A stretch of DNA of 64,000 nt from Klebsiella sp. WP3-W18-ESBL-02. Its GTDB lineage: Bacteria > Pseudomonadota > Gammaproteobacteria > Enterobacterales > Enterobacteriaceae. The notes under the pieces were generated by a model, which was not told the DNA's origin, did no database searches, and was given only the letters and a program-made list of their open reading frames with translations. Both the position numbers and the translations under genes were made by a program. The stretch's first letter is position 1; each line of letters starts with the position of its first letter. The stretch lies in the NCBI RefSeq assembly GCF_014168815.1, contig NZ_AP021972.1, forward strand, positions 248,001 through 312,000, given 5' to 3'. Positions 45,511 through 54,977 of the stretch are shown in pieces.

Positions 45511-46218
45511 ATGAATAATAAGAAATGCAATGGCCTTTGGCGATGTGCTGCGCCAGCGTCGGTTTTCGTGTGGATGTTACTATCACCACATGCGAATGCC
45601 TGGCAACAGGAATATATCGTGACTGATGCGAAAAGTAATACTGCGGCGCGCTATACATGGGATAGCGATCACCAACCGCGGTACGATGACATTCTGGCTG
45701 AGCGTATTGAAGCCGTGCAAACCGGCGCGGGGTTGAATATGAACCTTCCGGATACGACGCCGCTGGATGCGACCAAAACCATGAGCGTTGGCTGGAATTT
45801 TCCGCTGACCGAGAGCATGACCACCGGGCCGGTTGTGACGTGGCACTATGACGGATCGCCGGGCTATATGTGGAATGAGTTTGGCGATACGGCGAATGCC
45901 GGTAGCCAGACCGATCCGCTCTGGCATGCGAGCGTCAGTACGCTCGGGTGGCGCGTTGATTCGCACCCGTGGCTGGGCATTCGCCCGTGGGCTCAGGTCA
46001 GCTACAACCAGCAGTTTGGCGAGAATCAGTGGAAAGCGCAGTCCGGCCTCAATCGGATGCCCACGACGACGCAGGACGGTAACTGGGTTGATGTGACCGT
46101 CGGGGCCGACATGTTACTGAACTCACATCTGGCGGCCTATGCGGCGTTGTCGCAGGCGGACAATATGGCGGCGGGGGCGAATTATCTTTATACCATGGGC
46201 GTTAGCGCGCGCTTTTAA
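45511..46218 (+). CDS. yhjY: Autotransporter-beta-domain protein YhjY
   Basis: A 235-residue exported protein with a signal peptide ending near ANA-WQQ, then alternating beta-strand sequence that ends in an aromatic residue (YTMGVSARF), as outer-membrane barrels do. It fits E. coli YhjY in length, features and position before yhjX. Recognisable barrel segments are VGWNFPLTESMTTGPVV and QFGENQWKAQSG. Function is unknown; lipase annotations of the family are not supported here, because no GDSL motif is present. Confidence 0.82.
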   Translation: MNNKKCNGLWRCAAPASVFVWMLLSPHANAWQQEYIVTDAKSNTAARYTWDSDHQPRYDDILAERIEAVQTGAGLNMNLPDTTPLDATKTMSVGWNFPLTESMTTGPVVTWHYDGSPGYMWNEFGDTANAGSQTDPLWHASVSTLGWRVDSHPWLGIRPWAQVSYNQQFGENQWKAQSGLNRMPTTTQDGNWVDVTVGADMLLNSHLAAYAALSQADNMAAGANYLYTMGVSARF

Positions 46219-46276
46219 ACACGCGATATATTCAGTGGAGTAATTGTTTTTTCAATGTCATTCATTCCGCTGCTGA

Positions 46277-46307
46277 TGCATTTTATTCCGCTCTGAATGC
46301 ATTTCAT
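46277..46307 (+). promoter_or_regulatory. Tandem YpdB-type sites upstream of yhjX
   Basis: TGCATTTTAT (46277-46286) and TGCATTTCAT (46298-46307) are direct repeats with an 11-bp spacer. This matches the E. coli YpdB motif GGCATTTCAT-N11-GGCATTTCAT, which drives pyruvate-induced yhjX. Confidence 0.82.
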
Positions 46308-46379
46308 GCCTTTTTGGACCTGCGAAAATGCTAACTTCGTTATCGTTAGCAGCAGTTAATTCAAGAAGGCATCTTCATC

Positions 46380-47582
46380 ATGAACGCTGCAACCCAAAAT
46401 CACACCCGCTGGCTGACATTGCTCGGCACCATTATTACTCAGTTTGCCTTAGGTTCCGTTTATACCTGGAGCCTGTTTAACAGCGCGTTGTCCAGCAAGC
46501 TGGACGCGTCGGTCAGCCAGGTGGCATTTTCTTTCGGTTTGCTAAGCCTGGGTCTGGCGCTGTCCTCTTCCGTTGCCGGTAAACTGCAAGAACGCTTTGG
46601 CGTGAAGAATGTCACCATTGCTTCCGGCATCCTGTTAGGCGTGGGCTTCTTCCTGACTGCCCATGCGAACAGCCTGATGATGCTGTGGCTCAGCGCAGGG
46701 ATCATTGTTGGCCTGGCGGACGGTGCAGGTTATCTGCTCACGCTCTCCAACTGCGTGAAATGGTTCCCGGAACGTAAAGGGTTAATTTCCGCCTTTGCTA
46801 TCGGTGCGTATGGTCTGGGTAGCCTCGGATTTAAATTTATCGATAGCCACCTGCTGGCAACCGTCGGCCTGGAAAATACCTTTATGATTTGGGGCGCGAT
46901 TGTGCTGGTGATGATTGTCTTCGGCGCGATGCTGATGAAAGATGCGCCAAATCAGGAAGTGAAAAGCAGCAATGGCGTGGTGGCGAACGACTTTACGCTG
47001 GCTGAGTCCATGCGTAAACCACAGTACTGGATGCTGGCAGTTATGTTCCTGACCGCCTGCATGAGCGGCCTGTATGTCATTGGCGTAGCGAAAGATATTG
47101 CTCAGGGCATGGTTCATCTGGATTTGGCGACTGCGGCAAATGCTGTCACCGTCATCTCTATTGCTAACCTCAGCGGTCGTCTGGTGCTGGGTATCCTGTC
47201 CGATAAAATCGCACGAATTCGCGTGATTACTATCGGTCAGATTATCTCGCTGGTGGGCATGGCGGCGCTGCTATTCGCTCCGCTCAATGAAGTGACTTTC
47301 TTCGCCGCTATCGCCTGTGTCGCCTTTAACTTCGGCGGGACTATCACCGTATTCCCATCGCTGGTGAGCGAGTTCTTCGGCCTGAACAATCTGGCGAAAA
47401 ACTACGGCGTGATTTACTTAGGCTTCGGTATCGGCAGCATCTGCGGTTCGCTGATTGCTTCCCTGTTCGGCGGCTTCTACGTGACCTTCTGCGTGATTTT
47501 CGCTCTGCTGATTATCTCGTTGGCGCTGTCCACCACCATTCGTCAGCCGCGAACCGAAATGTTGCATCAGGCCCACGCCTAA
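46380..47582 (+). CDS. yhjX: MFS transporter YhjX (pyruvate-inducible)
   Basis: A 400-residue, 12-helix transporter of the oxalate:formate antiporter-like family (E. coli 402) with GSVYTWSLFNSAL in helix 1 and LQERFGVKNV in the first loop. In E. coli it is the main target of the YpdA/YpdB system. The two YpdB-type sites ahead of it show the same control. Confidence 0.94.
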   Translation: MNAATQNHTRWLTLLGTIITQFALGSVYTWSLFNSALSSKLDASVSQVAFSFGLLSLGLALSSSVAGKLQERFGVKNVTIASGILLGVGFFLTAHANSLMMLWLSAGIIVGLADGAGYLLTLSNCVKWFPERKGLISAFAIGAYGLGSLGFKFIDSHLLATVGLENTFMIWGAIVLVMIVFGAMLMKDAPNQEVKSSNGVVANDFTLAESMRKPQYWMLAVMFLTACMSGLYVIGVAKDIAQGMVHLDLATAANAVTVISIANLSGRLVLGILSDKIARIRVITIGQIISLVGMAALLFAPLNEVTFFAAIACVAFNFGGTITVFPSLVSEFFGLNNLAKNYGVIYLGFGIGSICGSLIASLFGGFYVTFCVIFALLIISLALSTTIRQPRTEMLHQAHA

Positions 47583-47610
47583 TCGTATTGCCCTCCTCAA
47601 TAAAATGATT

Positions 47611-47642
47611 CAGGCCAAATATTTTTGTAAATATTTGGCCTG
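47611..47642 (+). terminator. 14-bp inverted repeat after yhjX
   Basis: CAGGCCAAATATTT and AAATATTTGGCCTG form a perfect 14-bp stem with a TTGT loop. It probably terminates yhjX although no long U tract follows. Confidence 0.6.
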
Positions 47643-47794
47643 ATCACATTCGTAGCGAATACTTTTCCCCTTTCCTGTTGTCTACTTAGCGCGCTTGCAA
47701 ATGCGGCCCGGTGGGTATGACGCATATTATTAACTGGCTTACTAATTCTGTGATTTGTAACTGGTTTTTTTCCCCTTTTTCCAGGGTTTTTCGA

Positions 47795-49486
47795 ATGAGA
47801 TATATCAAAGCGATGTCCCAGCAGAAGCTGAGCCTTCTGCTGGCAGTGTACATCGGCTGGTTTATGAACTATTCCGTGTTGGTTCGCCGTTTTGGCGGCT
47901 ACCTTGCGGACTTTAATGTCGAGAAAGGGATTTCTATCGTCATTGAGCTGGTCGGCACGCTGCTGGTGACGTTCTTTTTACTGCGCCTGCTGTCGCTCGG
48001 TGGACGCCGGATGTGGAAAGTGCTGGCAACGGCCGTTGTGCTAATCTCCTCCGGTGCCAGCTACTACATGACCAACCTTAATGTCGTGATTGGCTATGGC
48101 ATTATTGCTTCGGTTATGACCACCGATATCGATCTTTCCAAAGAGGTGGTGGGCTGGCATTTTATTTCCTGGCTGGTGCTGACCAGCATCGTACCGCTGG
48201 TGTTTATTTGGTTTAACCAGGCGCGTGACACGCTGCTCTATCAGCTTATGACGCGGGGGCAGCGTTTACGCGGCGTCGGTATTGTGCTGGTGACGGCACT
48301 GCTGGTATGGGGCCCTATTCGCTTGATGGAGTCGCATCTGAAAGATACTGAGCGGCTGTCACAGGTGGATATGCCGAGCTATGGCGGCGTACTGGCTAAC
48401 TCTTATCTGCCGAGCAACTGGGTTTCTGCGCTGAGCCTGTACGGCTGGACGCAGGTCGATGAGTCCCTTGATACTAACGAGCTTATCGATCCGGCGAAAA
48501 AGTTTACCTATGTTGCGCCGAAAGATATTGATGACACCTATCTGGTGTTTGTCATCGGCGAAACGACCCGTTGGGATCATATGAGCCTGTTTGGCTATGG
48601 GCGAGATACCACGCCGGGGCTGGCAAAGGAAAAAAATCTGGTGGCGTTCCGCGGCTACTCCTGCGACACCGCTACCAAGCTCTCGTTGCGCTGTATGTTC
48701 GTCCGTCAGGGCGGGGCCAGCGATAACCCGCAGCGGACGCTGAAAGAGCAGAACGTGTTTGCAGTACTCCATCAGCTAGGCTTTACCGGCGATCTCCTGG
48801 CCATGCAGAGCGAGCTGTGGTTCTACAGCAACACCATGGCGAATAACATCGCCTACCGTGAGCAAATCGGTGCCGAACCGCGTAACCGTGGTAAGGCAGT
48901 GGATGACATGCTGCTGGCGGACGAAATGAAAAACGTGCTGGCGCGCACCGGCGTTGATGGTAAACATCTGATTATTATCCACACGAAGGGGTCGCACTTT
49001 AACTACACCCAGCGCTACCCGCGCAGCTTTGCGAAGTGGACGCCGGAGTGCGTGAACGTGGACGATAAGTGCAGCAAAGCGGAGCTGATTAACTCGTACG
49101 ATAACTCGATCACCTACGTTGACCATTTCCTGGTGAACATTTTCGATCAGCTGCGCGATAAGAAGGCGATCGTCTTCTATGCCGCAGACCACGGCGAGTC
49201 GATTAACAACCACGAGCGTCTGCACGGCACGCCGCGTAAGATGGCTCCGCCGGAGCAGTTCCGTGTCCCGATGCTGGTCTGGATGTCTGATAAGTATCTG
49301 GAAAACCCGGACCATGCGAAGTCATTCGCTTACCTGCAACAGCAGGCGGCAATGAAACAGCCGAAGCGCCACGTTGAGCTTTATGACACTATCATGGGCT
49401 GTCTGGGGTACACTTCCCCGGATGGCGGTATCAACGAGCGTAATAACTGGTGTCATGTCCCCGAGGCGAAAAAATCGGCGCAGTGA
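47795..49486 (+). CDS. eptB: Kdo2-lipid A phosphoethanolamine transferase EptB
   Basis: The start at 47795 (MRYIKAMSQQKLSLLL) gives 563 residues, the E. coli length; the open frame begins 28 codons earlier. Five N-terminal membrane helices are followed by a periplasmic alkaline-phosphatase-like domain. FVIGETTRWDHM carries a metal ligand, GYSCDTATKLSLRC the nucleophilic Thr, and FYAADHGES the second metal site. It adds phosphoethanolamine to the outer Kdo of LPS. Confidence 0.95.
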   Translation: MRYIKAMSQQKLSLLLAVYIGWFMNYSVLVRRFGGYLADFNVEKGISIVIELVGTLLVTFFLLRLLSLGGRRMWKVLATAVVLISSGASYYMTNLNVVIGYGIIASVMTTDIDLSKEVVGWHFISWLVLTSIVPLVFIWFNQARDTLLYQLMTRGQRLRGVGIVLVTALLVWGPIRLMESHLKDTERLSQVDMPSYGGVLANSYLPSNWVSALSLYGWTQVDESLDTNELIDPAKKFTYVAPKDIDDTYLVFVIGETTRWDHMSLFGYGRDTTPGLAKEKNLVAFRGYSCDTATKLSLRCMFVRQGGASDNPQRTLKEQNVFAVLHQLGFTGDLLAMQSELWFYSNTMANNIAYREQIGAEPRNRGKAVDDMLLADEMKNVLARTGVDGKHLIIIHTKGSHFNYTQRYPRSFAKWTPECVNVDDKCSKAELINSYDNSITYVDHFLVNIFDQLRDKKAIVFYAADHGESINNHERLHGTPRKMAPPEQFRVPMLVWMSDKYLENPDHAKSFAYLQQQAAMKQPKRHVELYDTIMGCLGYTSPDGGINERNNWCHVPEAKKSAQ

Positions 49487-49566
49487 TGGCTTTCTGGCCG
49501 AACGAAGGGCTTTTGTAAAATAAGGGATTGACGAGGGCGGGGCGCAGCAGTAAGATGCGCCGCATT

Positions 49567-49643
<77 letters not shown>

Positions 49644-49649
49644 AATTAG

Positions 49650-49678
49650 AAAAAGCCGCTCAATGAGCGGCTTTTTTG
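49650..49678 (+). terminator. Terminator after proK
   Basis: AAAAAGCCGCTCA pairs with TGAGCGGCTTTTTT. Confidence 0.9.
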
Positions 49679-49690
49679 CATCTGTAGTCT

Positions 49691-49728
49691 GTAGGCCGGA
49701 TAAGGCATTCATGCCGCCATCCGGCAAC
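49691..49728. repeat. REP element
   Basis: GTAGGCCGGATAAGGC followed by GCCGCCATCCGGC is the typical enterobacterial REP palindrome, with GCCGGAT paired to ATCCGGC. Confidence 0.85.
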
Positions 49729-50293
49729 AACCTCCCATTCGGCCCGCTCTTCGCCGCAAACTCTTAACCTGTTTGTTCACAATTCTGTGACATATTCCAT
49801 TGTATTTTTATATGCATAGCGGGATCTTTTTTCACGCTGCTTATGGGTAACCTCAGCATTTTCACCTGTGCGTTTTAACGTTCGCGGCATTAATCGCTCA
49901 GATAATCAGCATATCGAAAGAAATTTTTCTCATTATGGCTAATTGTTAATCACTGAATGTTGCGAATTATTAAGTGGATAACTCTGCCTTATTGCCCGTA
50001 GCATAAATTTCTCTGCTGAAAATAGCGCTTCGGGGTTTTTTTAATCTTTGCCCATCCATTCTCACCTTCAATACAAATCCCGGTTAACTGTATTGACGTT
50101 TTCACATTCTGTTGACAGATTGTAGGGCATGAGGGGCATTTCATGGAGAATCCGCGCTGCAACTCAGATGTTCCAGTGAAAGGAATCCCGCCTCTACTAC
50201 GCATCGACCAAGCCGGGTAAAAAATAAATAAGGCCAGGCGGTGTAACCCAATGCAAAGGGTAAAAACAACACATATCACATTGGAGCAGAATA
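49729..50293 (+). promoter_or_regulatory. dppA promoter and leader with GcvB-type target
   Basis: No gene is visible in this 565-bp AT-rich stretch. A CA-rich tract (ACAACACATATCACA, 50266-50280) lies directly before the GGAG ribosome site of dppA. This is the position and composition of the GcvB sRNA target on dppA mRNA. The exact promoter was not located. Confidence 0.55.
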
Positions 50294-51901
50294 ATGAGTA
50301 TTTCCTTGAAGAAGTCAGGGATGCTGAAGCTGGGCCTCAGCCTGGTCGCGATGACCGTTGCTGCCAGCGTACAGGCCAAAACCCTGGTTTATTGTTCAGA
50401 AGGCTCGCCGGAAGGCTTTAACCCACAGCTCTTTACGTCTGGTACCACCTATGATGCCAGCTCCGTACCTATTTATAACCGTCTGGTTGAATTCAAAACC
50501 GGTACCACGGAAATCGTCCCGGGTCTGGCTGAGAAATGGGACATCAGCCCGGACGGCAAAACCTATACCTTCCACCTGCGTCAGGGCGTGAAGTGGCAGG
50601 ACAATAAAGACTTTAAACCGACGCGTGATATGAACGCCGACGATATCGTCTTCTCCTTCGACCGTCAGAAAAACGCACAAAACCCGTACCACAAAGTCTC
50701 TGGCGGCAGCTATGAATACTTCGAAGGTATGGGCCTGCAAGACCTGATTAGCGAAGTGAAAAAAGTCGACGATAACACCGTCCAGTTCGTGCTGACTCGC
50801 CCGGAAGCGCCGTTCCTGGCTGACCTGGCGATGGACTTCGCGTCTATTCTGTCCAAAGAATATGCTGACAACATGCTGAAAGCCGGCACGCCGGAGAAAG
50901 TTGACCTGAACCCAATCGGTACCGGTCCATTCCAGCTGCAGCAATACCAGAAAGACTCGCGTATTCTGTACAAAGCGTTCCCGGGCTACTGGGGCACCAA
51001 GCCGCAGATCGACCGTCTGGTCTTCTCCATCACGCCTGACGCGTCCGTGCGTTATGCCAAGCTGCAGAAGAACGAGTGCCAGGTGATGCCGTACCCGAAC
51101 CCGGCCGACATCGCGCGCATGAAAGAAGACAAGAGCATCAACCTGATGGAACAGGCTGGCCTGAACGTGGGTTACCTCTCCTTCAACACCGAGAAAAAAC
51201 CGTTTGATGACGTGAAAGTGCGCCAGGCGCTGACCTACGCGGTCAACAAAGAAGCGATCATCAAGGCCGTTTATCAGGGCGCTGGCGTAGCCGCGAAAAA
51301 CCTGATCCCGCCAACCATGTGGGGCTATAACGACGACGTCAAAGACTACAGCTACGATCCGGAAAAAGCCAAGGCGCTGCTGAAAGAAGCGGGTCAGGAT
51401 AAAGGCTTCACCGTTGAGCTGTGGGCGATGCCGGTACAGCGTCCGTACAACCCGAACGCGCGCCGTATGGCGGAGATGATTCAGGCTGACTGGGCGAAGA
51501 TCGGCGTGCAGGCCAAAATCGTCACCTACGAGTGGGGCGAATACCTCAAGCGCGCGAAAGCGGGCGAACACCAGGCCGTGATGATGGGCTGGACCGGCGA
51601 CAACGGGGATCCGGATAACTTCTTCGCGACGCTGTTCAGCTGCGCGGCGGCGAAAGACGGCTCTAACTACTCTCGCTGGTGCTACAAGCCGTTTGAAGAC
51701 CTGATTCAGCCGGCACGTGCGACCGACAACCACGAGAAACGCGTTGAACTGTACAAGCAGGCGCAGGTGGTGATGCACGATCAGGCTCCGGCGCTGATCA
51801 TTGCACACTCCACCGTATACGAGCCGGTGCGTAAAGAAGTCAAAGGCTATGTGGTTGACCCGTTAGGTAAGCACCACTTCGACAACGTATCTATCGAATA
51901 A
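50294..51901 (+). CDS. dppA: Dipeptide-binding protein DppA
   Basis: A 535-residue periplasmic receptor (E. coli 535) with a signal peptide ending VQA-KTLVYCSEG. The SBP family 5 motif is near residue 85 (GKTYTFHLRQGVKWQDN). It binds dipeptides and heme for DppBCDF. It is first in the operon and probably most expressed: a GC-rich hairpin (GCTTCC/GGGAAGC at 51931-51958) separates it from dppB and may attenuate read-through. Confidence 0.97.
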   Translation: MSISLKKSGMLKLGLSLVAMTVAASVQAKTLVYCSEGSPEGFNPQLFTSGTTYDASSVPIYNRLVEFKTGTTEIVPGLAEKWDISPDGKTYTFHLRQGVKWQDNKDFKPTRDMNADDIVFSFDRQKNAQNPYHKVSGGSYEYFEGMGLQDLISEVKKVDDNTVQFVLTRPEAPFLADLAMDFASILSKEYADNMLKAGTPEKVDLNPIGTGPFQLQQYQKDSRILYKAFPGYWGTKPQIDRLVFSITPDASVRYAKLQKNECQVMPYPNPADIARMKEDKSINLMEQAGLNVGYLSFNTEKKPFDDVKVRQALTYAVNKEAIIKAVYQGAGVAAKNLIPPTMWGYNDDVKDYSYDPEKAKALLKEAGQDKGFTVELWAMPVQRPYNPNARRMAEMIQADWAKIGVQAKIVTYEWGEYLKRAKAGEHQAVMMGWTGDNGDPDNFFATLFSCAAAKDGSNYSRWCYKPFEDLIQPARATDNHEKRVELYKQAQVVMHDQAPALIIAHSTVYEPVRKEVKGYVVDPLGKHHFDNVSIE

Positions 51902-51930
51902 TAAAGACGACGCCTTAACAGGCAGCGCAT

Positions 51931-51958
51931 GCTTCCTGCCCCCCTTGGGGTGGGAAGC
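51931..51958 (+). terminator. Attenuating hairpin between dppA and dppB
   Basis: GCTTCCTGCCCC pairs with GGGGTGGGAAGC with one bulge. No U tract follows, so partial termination or mRNA stabilisation is more likely than full termination. Confidence 0.5.
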
Positions 51959-52060
51959 CGCGCCGTATCTGCGCCTCTCGCGTTTGGCGAGGGCGGCAGA
52001 TTTGTGAGCAATACAGACGGCCTGTGACCAGGCGGGACGTCATTAGAGAGAATCAGGGTT

Positions 52061-53080
52061 ATGTTGCAGTTCATCCTCAAACGGTTGGGTCTGGTGATCC
52101 CAACGTTTATCGGTATCACCCTCCTTACGTTTGCCTTCGTGCATATGATCCCCGGCGATCCGGTGATGATTATGGCCGGCGAGCGTGGTATTTCCCCTGA
52201 GCGCCATGCCCAGCTTCTGGCCGAACTCGGCCTGGATAAGCCGATGTGGCAACAGTACCTCCACTATATCTGGGGCGTACTGCACGGTGACTTAGGCATT
52301 TCATTAAAGAGCCGACTCCCGGTGTGGGATGAGTTCGTGCCGCGCTTTAAAGCGACGCTGGAACTCGGTATTTGCGCCATGATTTTCGCCGTCGCCGTGG
52401 GGATTCCGGTGGGCGTACTGGCTGCGGTTAAACGCGGCTCTATCTTCGATCACACCGCCGTTGGCCTTGCGCTGACCGGCTATTCCATGCCGATTTTCTG
52501 GTGGGGCATGATGCTGATTATGCTGGTGTCGGTTCACTGGAACCTGACGCCGGTATCCGGGCGCGTGAGTGACATGGTGTTTCTCGACGACTCAAACCCT
52601 TTGACCGGCTTTATGCTGATTGATACCGCCATCTGGGGGGAAGAGGGCAACTTTATCGACGCGCTGGCGCATATGATTCTGCCCGCCATCGTGCTGGGGA
52701 CCATTCCGCTGGCGGTGATCGTGCGTATGACGCGCTCCTCGATGCTGGAAGTGCTGGGCGAAGACTACATCCGTACCGCGCGCGCCAAAGGGCTGACCCG
52801 CATGCGTGTGATTATCGTCCACGCGCTGCGCAATGCCATGCTGCCGGTTGTCACCGTTATCGGTCTGCAGGTCGGCACGCTGCTGGCAGGCGCAATTTTG
52901 ACGGAAACCATCTTCTCCTGGCCGGGTCTGGGTCGCTGGCTGATTGATGCCTTGCAGCGCCGTGACTATCCGGTAGTGCAGGGCGGCGTGCTGCTGGTGG
53001 CGACGATGATTATTCTCGTCAACCTGCTGGTAGACCTGCTGTACGGCGTGGTGAACCCGCGCATTCGTCATAAGAAGTAA
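52061..53080 (+). CDS. dppB: Dipeptide ABC transporter permease DppB
   Basis: A 339-residue permease (E. coli 339) with six membrane helices and the EAA-type loop EDYIRTARAKGLTRMRVIIVHALRNA near residue 225, which contacts the ATPases DppD/DppF. Confidence 0.97.
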   Translation: MLQFILKRLGLVIPTFIGITLLTFAFVHMIPGDPVMIMAGERGISPERHAQLLAELGLDKPMWQQYLHYIWGVLHGDLGISLKSRLPVWDEFVPRFKATLELGICAMIFAVAVGIPVGVLAAVKRGSIFDHTAVGLALTGYSMPIFWWGMMLIMLVSVHWNLTPVSGRVSDMVFLDDSNPLTGFMLIDTAIWGEEGNFIDALAHMILPAIVLGTIPLAVIVRMTRSSMLEVLGEDYIRTARAKGLTRMRVIIVHALRNAMLPVVTVIGLQVGTLLAGAILTETIFSWPGLGRWLIDALQRRDYPVVQGGVLLVATMIILVNLLVDLLYGVVNPRIRHKK

Positions 53081-53089
53081 GGGGCCGTC

Positions 53090-53983
53090 ATGTCACAAGT
53101 TACTGAGAATAAAGCACCGGTGCCGATGACCCCGTTACAGGAATTCTGGCACTACTTTAAACGCAATAAGGGCGCGGTCGTTGGCCTGGTGTACGTGGTC
53201 ATCGTGCTGTTTATTGCCATTTTCGCCAACTGGATTGCGCCGTATAACCCGGCGGATCAGTTCCGCGATACGCTGCTAGCGCCACCTGCATGGCAGGAGG
53301 GCGGCTCGTGGGCACACTTATTTGGTACCGATGATGTGGGGCGTGACGTACTGTCGCGGCTGATGTACGGCGCGCGCCTGTCGCTGCTGGTCGGGTGCCT
53401 GGTGGTTGTCCTGTCGCTGATCATGGGGGTCGTTCTTGGGCTGGTTGCCGGTTATTTCGGCGGGCTGGTCGATAACATCATTATGCGCGTCGTCGACATC
53501 ATGCTGGCGCTGCCAAGCCTGCTGCTGGCGCTGGTGCTGGTGGCCATCTTCGGCCCATCAATTGGTAACGCCGCGCTGGCGTTGACGTTTGTGGCCCTGC
53601 CGCACTACGTTCGCTTAACCCGTGCTGCCGTGCTGGTGGAAGTGAACCGCGACTACGTTACGGCCTCACGCGTCGCGGGCGCTGGCGCAATGCGCCAGAT
53701 GTTCGTCAATATTTTCCCGAACTGCCTTGCGCCGCTGATTGTTCAGGCCTCGCTCGGTTTCTCTAACGCCATTCTCGATATGGCTGCCCTCGGCTTCCTG
53801 GGGATGGGCGCACAGCCGCCCACGCCGGAATGGGGCACCATGCTCTCTGACGTTCTGCAGTTTGCGCAAAGCGCCTGGTGGGTCGTGACCTTCCCGGGGC
53901 TGGCAATCCTGCTGACGGTGCTGGCATTTAACCTGATGGGTGACGGTCTGCGTGACGCGCTCGATCCCAAACTGAAGCAGTAA
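53090..53983 (+). CDS. dppC: Dipeptide ABC transporter permease DppC
   Basis: A 297-residue permease (E. coli 300) that starts 9 bp after dppB. Conserved segments are HLFGTDDVGRDVLSRLMYGARLSL and the EAA loop RDYVTASRVAGAGAMRQMFVNIFPN. Confidence 0.97.
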   Translation: MSQVTENKAPVPMTPLQEFWHYFKRNKGAVVGLVYVVIVLFIAIFANWIAPYNPADQFRDTLLAPPAWQEGGSWAHLFGTDDVGRDVLSRLMYGARLSLLVGCLVVVLSLIMGVVLGLVAGYFGGLVDNIIMRVVDIMLALPSLLLALVLVAIFGPSIGNAALALTFVALPHYVRLTRAAVLVEVNRDYVTASRVAGAGAMRQMFVNIFPNCLAPLIVQASLGFSNAILDMAALGFLGMGAQPPTPEWGTMLSDVLQFAQSAWWVVTFPGLAILLTVLAFNLMGDGLRDALDPKLKQ

Positions 53984-53993
53984 GAGGTTCGAG

Positions 53994-54977
53994 ATGGCGT
54001 TATTAAATGTAGATAAATTATCGGTGCACTTCGGCGATGAAGGCACACCGTTTAAGGCCGTGGATCGCGTGAGCTATAGCGTGAGCCAGGGGGAAGTGGT
54101 CGGTATCGTCGGTGAGTCCGGCTCCGGTAAATCGGTCAGCTCGCTGGCGATTATGGGGTTGATTGATTACCCGGGCCGCGTAATGGCGGAAAGCCTGCAG
54201 TTCAACGGCCAGGATCTGAAACGAATCTCTGAGAAGGAGCGTCGTAACCTGGTCGGTGCCGAAGTGGCGATGATCTTCCAGGATCCGATGACCAGCCTGA
54301 ACCCGTGCTACACCGTCGGTTTCCAGATTATGGAAGCGATTAAAGTTCATCAGGGCGGCAATAAGAAAACGCGTCGCCAGCGGGCGATTGATCTGCTCAA
54401 CCAGGTCGGTATTCCGGATCCAGCCTCGCGTCTGGATGTTTATCCGCACCAGCTTTCCGGTGGGATGAGCCAGCGCGTGATGATCGCGATGGCGATCGCC
54501 TGCCGTCCGAAGCTGCTGATTGCCGATGAACCGACGACCGCGCTGGACGTCACCATCCAGGCGCAGATCATCGAGCTGCTGCTTGAATTGCAGCAAAAAG
54601 AGAATATGGCGCTGATCCTGATTACTCACGATCTGGCGCTGGTGGCCGAAGCGGCGCACAAAATTATCGTCATGTATGCCGGTCAGGTGGTGGAGACGGG
54701 CGCCGCCAGCGATATCTTCCGCGCGCCGCGCCATCCGTATACTCAGGCCTTGCTGCGCGCGCTGCCGGAGTTTGCTCAGGACAAAGCGCGTCTGGCTTCC
54801 CTGCCGGGCGTGGTGCCGGGTAAGTACGACCGCCCGAATGGCTGTCTGCTCAACCCGCGCTGCCCGTATGCCACGGAAAAATGCCGCAGCGTAGAGCCTG
54901 AGCTGAACACCGTTGACGGTGCTCGCCAGTCGAAATGTCACTATCCACTCGATGATGCCGGGAGGCCCACACTATGA
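53994..54977 (+). CDS. dppD: Dipeptide ABC transporter ATPase DppD
   Basis: A 327-residue ATPase with Walker A GESGSGKSV near residue 39, signature LSGGMSQRVMIAMAI, Walker B LLIADEPTTALD and the C-terminal oligopeptide-transporter extension with a Cys cluster (CLLNPRCPYATEKC) that suggests an Fe-S site. Confidence 0.96.
   Translation: MALLNVDKLSVHFGDEGTPFKAVDRVSYSVSQGEVVGIVGESGSGKSVSSLAIMGLIDYPGRVMAESLQFNGQDLKRISEKERRNLVGAEVAMIFQDPMTSLNPCYTVGFQIMEAIKVHQGGNKKTRRQRAIDLLNQVGIPDPASRLDVYPHQLSGGMSQRVMIAMAIACRPKLLIADEPTTALDVTIQAQIIELLLELQQKENMALILITHDLALVAEAAHKIIVMYAGQVVETGAASDIFRAPRHPYTQALLRALPEFAQDKARLASLPGVVPGKYDRPNGCLLNPRCPYATEKCRSVEPELNTVDGARQSKCHYPLDDAGRPTL

Noticed and set aside
50396..51808. 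A 470-codon minus-strand frame
   Set aside because: Antisense shadow of dppA with no ribosome site or recognisable domain.
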